A DNA stretch of 6,043 bases. It comes from Anaerolineae bacterium (GTDB lineage: Bacteria > Chloroflexota > Anaerolineae > 4572-78 > J111). Position 1 is the stretch's first letter. Every line of letters begins with the position of its first letter. This document shows positions 4,053 through 6,043 of this stretch, in pieces. The DNA is taken from assembly GCA_020433785.1 (NCBI GenBank), contig JAGRCC010000805.1, positions 1 through 6,043 on the forward strand. Direction: 5' to 3'. The notes beneath the pieces were generated by a model that saw only the letters and a list, made by a program, of their open reading frames with translations, was not told the origin of the DNA and did not search any database. The translations under genes and the position numbers were made by a program.

Positions 4053-6043
4053 ATGAACCTGATGACCAACCCCCTTCAATCGATTACCTTCGCCTTAACT
4101 GCTGGAATCGGCGTGCTGTTGATGGTTTTGACGATCCTGACTGCCCAGGCCGCCGAGTCGCGGCCATCCGAGCAGTCTCGTTTATCAGGCGAACCTGTCT
4201 CGGCCTTAGCCCCGATGACTGAACCGCTGCAACAAAGCCTGACCTGCTTTGCCCGCGTGTCGAACGGTAGCACCGATAGCCCCGTTTATACCTCGGTCCA
4301 GGCCGCCATCGAGGCCGTGACGGCCACCAGTAACACCATCAAAGTGGCCGGCTACTGCGCCGAGGCCGTCGAAACCATCCTCGATTTTTATCAAATCGCC
4401 TTCATCAGCCAACCTTTGACCCTACGAGGCGGTTACAGCACAACCAACTGGGCGGTCTCCGACCCCGTCGCCAACCCCACCATCTTCGATGCCCTGTCTA
4501 CCGATCGGGTTATGGTCATTTCCGGCACCGGTGGCGTTCGCGTTGAAAATTTGACGATAATCAACGGCTACAATTCCGATTTTGCCGGCGGCGGGGTATA
4601 TGTGGTCGCCGCCGACGCCATAATCAGCAATACCAAGGTTTACAGCAGCCGGGCCTTGTATGGCGGCGGCATTCTGCTTGAAAGTGGGCAGTTAACCTTG
4701 TCAGGCGTGGAACTGCGCGGCAATACCACCCCTAATGAAGGCGGGGCGATTTATAATGCTGGCCAGTTGACTGTGACGGATAACAGCCTTATCCATAACA
4801 ATTCGGCCGATTTGGGCGGCGGTATTTTCAATGAGGGTACGGTCAATCTGTTTGCCAGCGAGGTCAGCCGCAACACGGCCACTTCGGTTAGTGGCGGTGG
4901 CATCTACAATGAAACCGGCGGTCTCGTCAAAATTCACGGCAGCCTGATCAGCACCAACACCGCCTCGGCGATCGACGGCGGGGGGGTGCTCAACAAGGGC
5001 GAACTCCTGATGGCATACAGCACCGTCGCCAGTAACACCGCCGCAGCCGATGGCGGCGGTATCGCCAATTTGAACCTGGCTGTCTTGACGATGACCCACA
5101 GCACCGTTAGCCACAACCAGGCCGGCGATGCGGGCGGTGGGATTGCCAACAACGGTAACTTCTACCTGGTTAACAGCACCCTTAGCACCAATCGGGCGAC
5201 GAATTCCGGGGGTGGGCTTTTTGAAAGTGGAACCACCGGCGTTATCAAATTTACCACCATCGCTAGTAACACGGCCGCCGCCGGAGCCGGCCTCTTTCTC
5301 GATACCGGCCTACTCAATTTGAGCAACAGCTTGATCGGCAACAACCAGGGTGGCTCCAATTGCAGCGGCTCGATCACCTCCGGTGGCCACAATCTGGCCG
5401 ATGACAGCAGTTGCAACCTGATTGGTACCGGCGATGTGATCACCCCATCGCCCGGCATCGAGCCGCTGCAACTCAACGCCCCCGGCAAAACCAAAACGCA
5501 CGGCCTGTCAAACGCCAGCCCGGCCATCGATGCCGGCCAATGTGTTGCCGGCGTCGCCACCGACCAGCGGGGCGCGCCGCGACCCCAGCCTGATACCGCT
5601 ATTTGTGATATCGGCGCGTACGAGGCCGGCGTAGTCTATCCGGCCGAGATCCTTGTCTACAGCCCCGATGAATCGACCGATGTGGCCGAAGGTGGCATCA
5701 CCGATACACTGGACGTGTTTCTGTCCACGGCTCCAGCCGAACCGGTCGCGGTCAACCTGACCACCGACGGCCAAACAACCGTTTCTCCCCAGACGCTCAA
5801 CTTCACGACTTCGAATTGGAATTCGGCCAAGTCGGTTACGGTCACCGCCGTTCAAGATTTGCTCTCGGAAGGCGACCACCAGGGGCGGATCGATTTAACG
5901 GCCGTTAGCCTCGACGCTAACTACAGCGGCCTGACGGCAACCACCACCGCCAACATCAAGGATGACGATTTCAACGCCGATCTGGCCGTGGTGAAAACCG
6001 CTCCCCAATCGTTAGTGCTGGGCGACAAAATTGTGTACGACAT
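4053..6043 (+). CDS. Secreted beta-helix surface protein with choice-of-anchor-like, Calx-beta-like and DUF11 regions (3' end missing)
   Basis: An open frame from ATG 4053 runs 663 codons without a stop to the window end, so the gene is partial. Residues 1-33 are a signal peptide with a hydrophobic core ending ILTAQA, likely cut before A34; its n-region has no Lys or Arg, which is odd. A right-handed parallel beta-helix spans about 75-440, with ten Gly-rich GGG[IV] turns at residues 179-411. Residues 488-524 hold the paired motifs ASPAIDAG and CDIGAYE of the choice-of-anchor Q type. A Calx-beta-like domain covers about 532-639, from ILVYSPDE to NIKDDD. At 643 the sequence DLAVVKT opens a DUF11 repeat, known from long surface proteins, which must continue beyond the window. 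Start choice is open: ATG 4062 and TTG 4038 are in frame and none has a clear ribosome site. The protein is probably exported and cell-surface bound, with an adhesive or matrix role inferred. It follows the kinase gene on the same strand after 134 bp. Confidence 0.88.
   Translation, partial: MNLMTNPLQSITFALTAGIGVLLMVLTILTAQAAESRPSEQSRLSGEPVSALAPMTEPLQQSLTCFARVSNGSTDSPVYTSVQAAIEAVTATSNTIKVAGYCAEAVETILDFYQIAFISQPLTLRGGYSTTNWAVSDPVANPTIFDALSTDRVMVISGTGGVRVENLTIINGYNSDFAGGGVYVVAADAIISNTKVYSSRALYGGGILLESGQLTLSGVELRGNTTPNEGGAIYNAGQLTVTDNSLIHNNSADLGGGIFNEGTVNLFASEVSRNTATSVSGGGIYNETGGLVKIHGSLISTNTASAIDGGGVLNKGELLMAYSTVASNTAAADGGGIANLNLAVLTMTHSTVSHNQAGDAGGGIANNGNFYLVNSTLSTNRATNSGGGLFESGTTGVIKFTTIASNTAAAGAGLFLDTGLLNLSNSLIGNNQGGSNCSGSITSGGHNLADDSSCNLIGTGDVITPSPGIEPLQLNAPGKTKTHGLSNASPAIDAGQCVAGVATDQRGAPRPQPDTAICDIGAYEAGVVYPAEILVYSPDESTDVAEGGITDTLDVFLSTAPAEPVAVNLTTDGQTTVSPQTLNFTTSNWNSAKSVTVTAVQDLLSEGDHQGRIDLTAVSLDANYSGLTATTTANIKDDDFNADLAVVKTAPQSLVLGDKIVYD
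4587..5309 (+). repeat. Ten-rung Gly-rich beta-helix repeat (25-28 residues per turn)
   Basis: Within the surface protein, turns beginning GGGV, GGGI, GGAI, GGGI, GGGI, GGGV, GGGI, GGGI, GGGL and GAGL start at residues 179, 204, 230, 255, 281, 309, 334, 361, 386 and 411. The later half of most units carries an Asn ladder of the S-x-N-T type, for example TVASNTAA. The GGA[ILV] plus xxN layout resembles chlamydial Pmp repeats, which stack as a beta-helix. The DNA repeats are diverged, so this is protein-level periodicity rather than a recent tandem array. Confidence 0.8.

Noticed and set aside
4701..5114. Minus-strand open frames opposite the beta-helix gene, here and at 5162-5560 and 5508-5879
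   Set aside because: Gly/Asn/Thr-rich periodic coding DNA leaves the opposite strand open. The peptides have no domain and the plus frame is continuous with clear domain motifs.

Overview
The window looks like a chromosomal segment of a Gram-negative-like or monoderm environmental bacterium, most plausibly a Chloroflexota (Anaerolineae-type) member. This is inferred from the mix of a stand-alone BTAD regulator, a Hanks-type kinase with an extracytoplasmic tail, and a choice-of-anchor/DUF11 surface protein, all in moderately GC-rich coding DNA with AT-richer spacers. No rRNA, tRNA, CRISPR or transposase is visible, so the taxonomy rests on gene style alone.

Layout: (1) The left edge carries the first 45 codons of a small minus-strand gene (1-137). 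(2) Between it and the next gene lies a compact promoter region with three heptamers phased at exactly 11 bp (180-208), an extended -10 and a Shine-Dalgarno site. (3) A minus-strand SARP/AfsR-type transcriptional activator (winged helix plus BTAD, 215-1051, GTG start) follows. (4) A 233-bp divergent spacer (1052-1284) has candidate promoters facing both ways. (5) A large plus-strand membrane-anchored Ser/Thr protein kinase (1285-3918) has a seven-unit Thr-containing repeat array before the kinase domain and a roughly 240-residue extracytoplasmic part. (6) A 134-bp spacer (3919-4052) has a well-positioned ribosome site, an Arg-rich 22-codon micro-ORF and a 13-bp palindrome. (7) A secreted beta-helix surface protein (4053 to beyond 6043) has ten Gly-rich rungs, a choice-of-anchor-like motif, a Calx-beta-like domain and the start of a DUF11 repeat, and is cut by the window end.

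The most interesting reading is regulatory. A SARP-family activator sits head-to-head with a transmembrane Ser/Thr kinase, the same pair of protein types as AfsR and AfsK of Streptomyces. The DNA just downstream of the activator has the 11-bp-phased direct repeats, overlapping the -35 position, that SARP proteins are known to bind. The kinase also carries an array of Thr-x-x-Leu motifs that could be phosphorylated docking sites for FHA-domain partners. A sensing chain of envelope, kinase, SARP and small target gene is therefore a testable hypothesis; it is not shown by the sequence.
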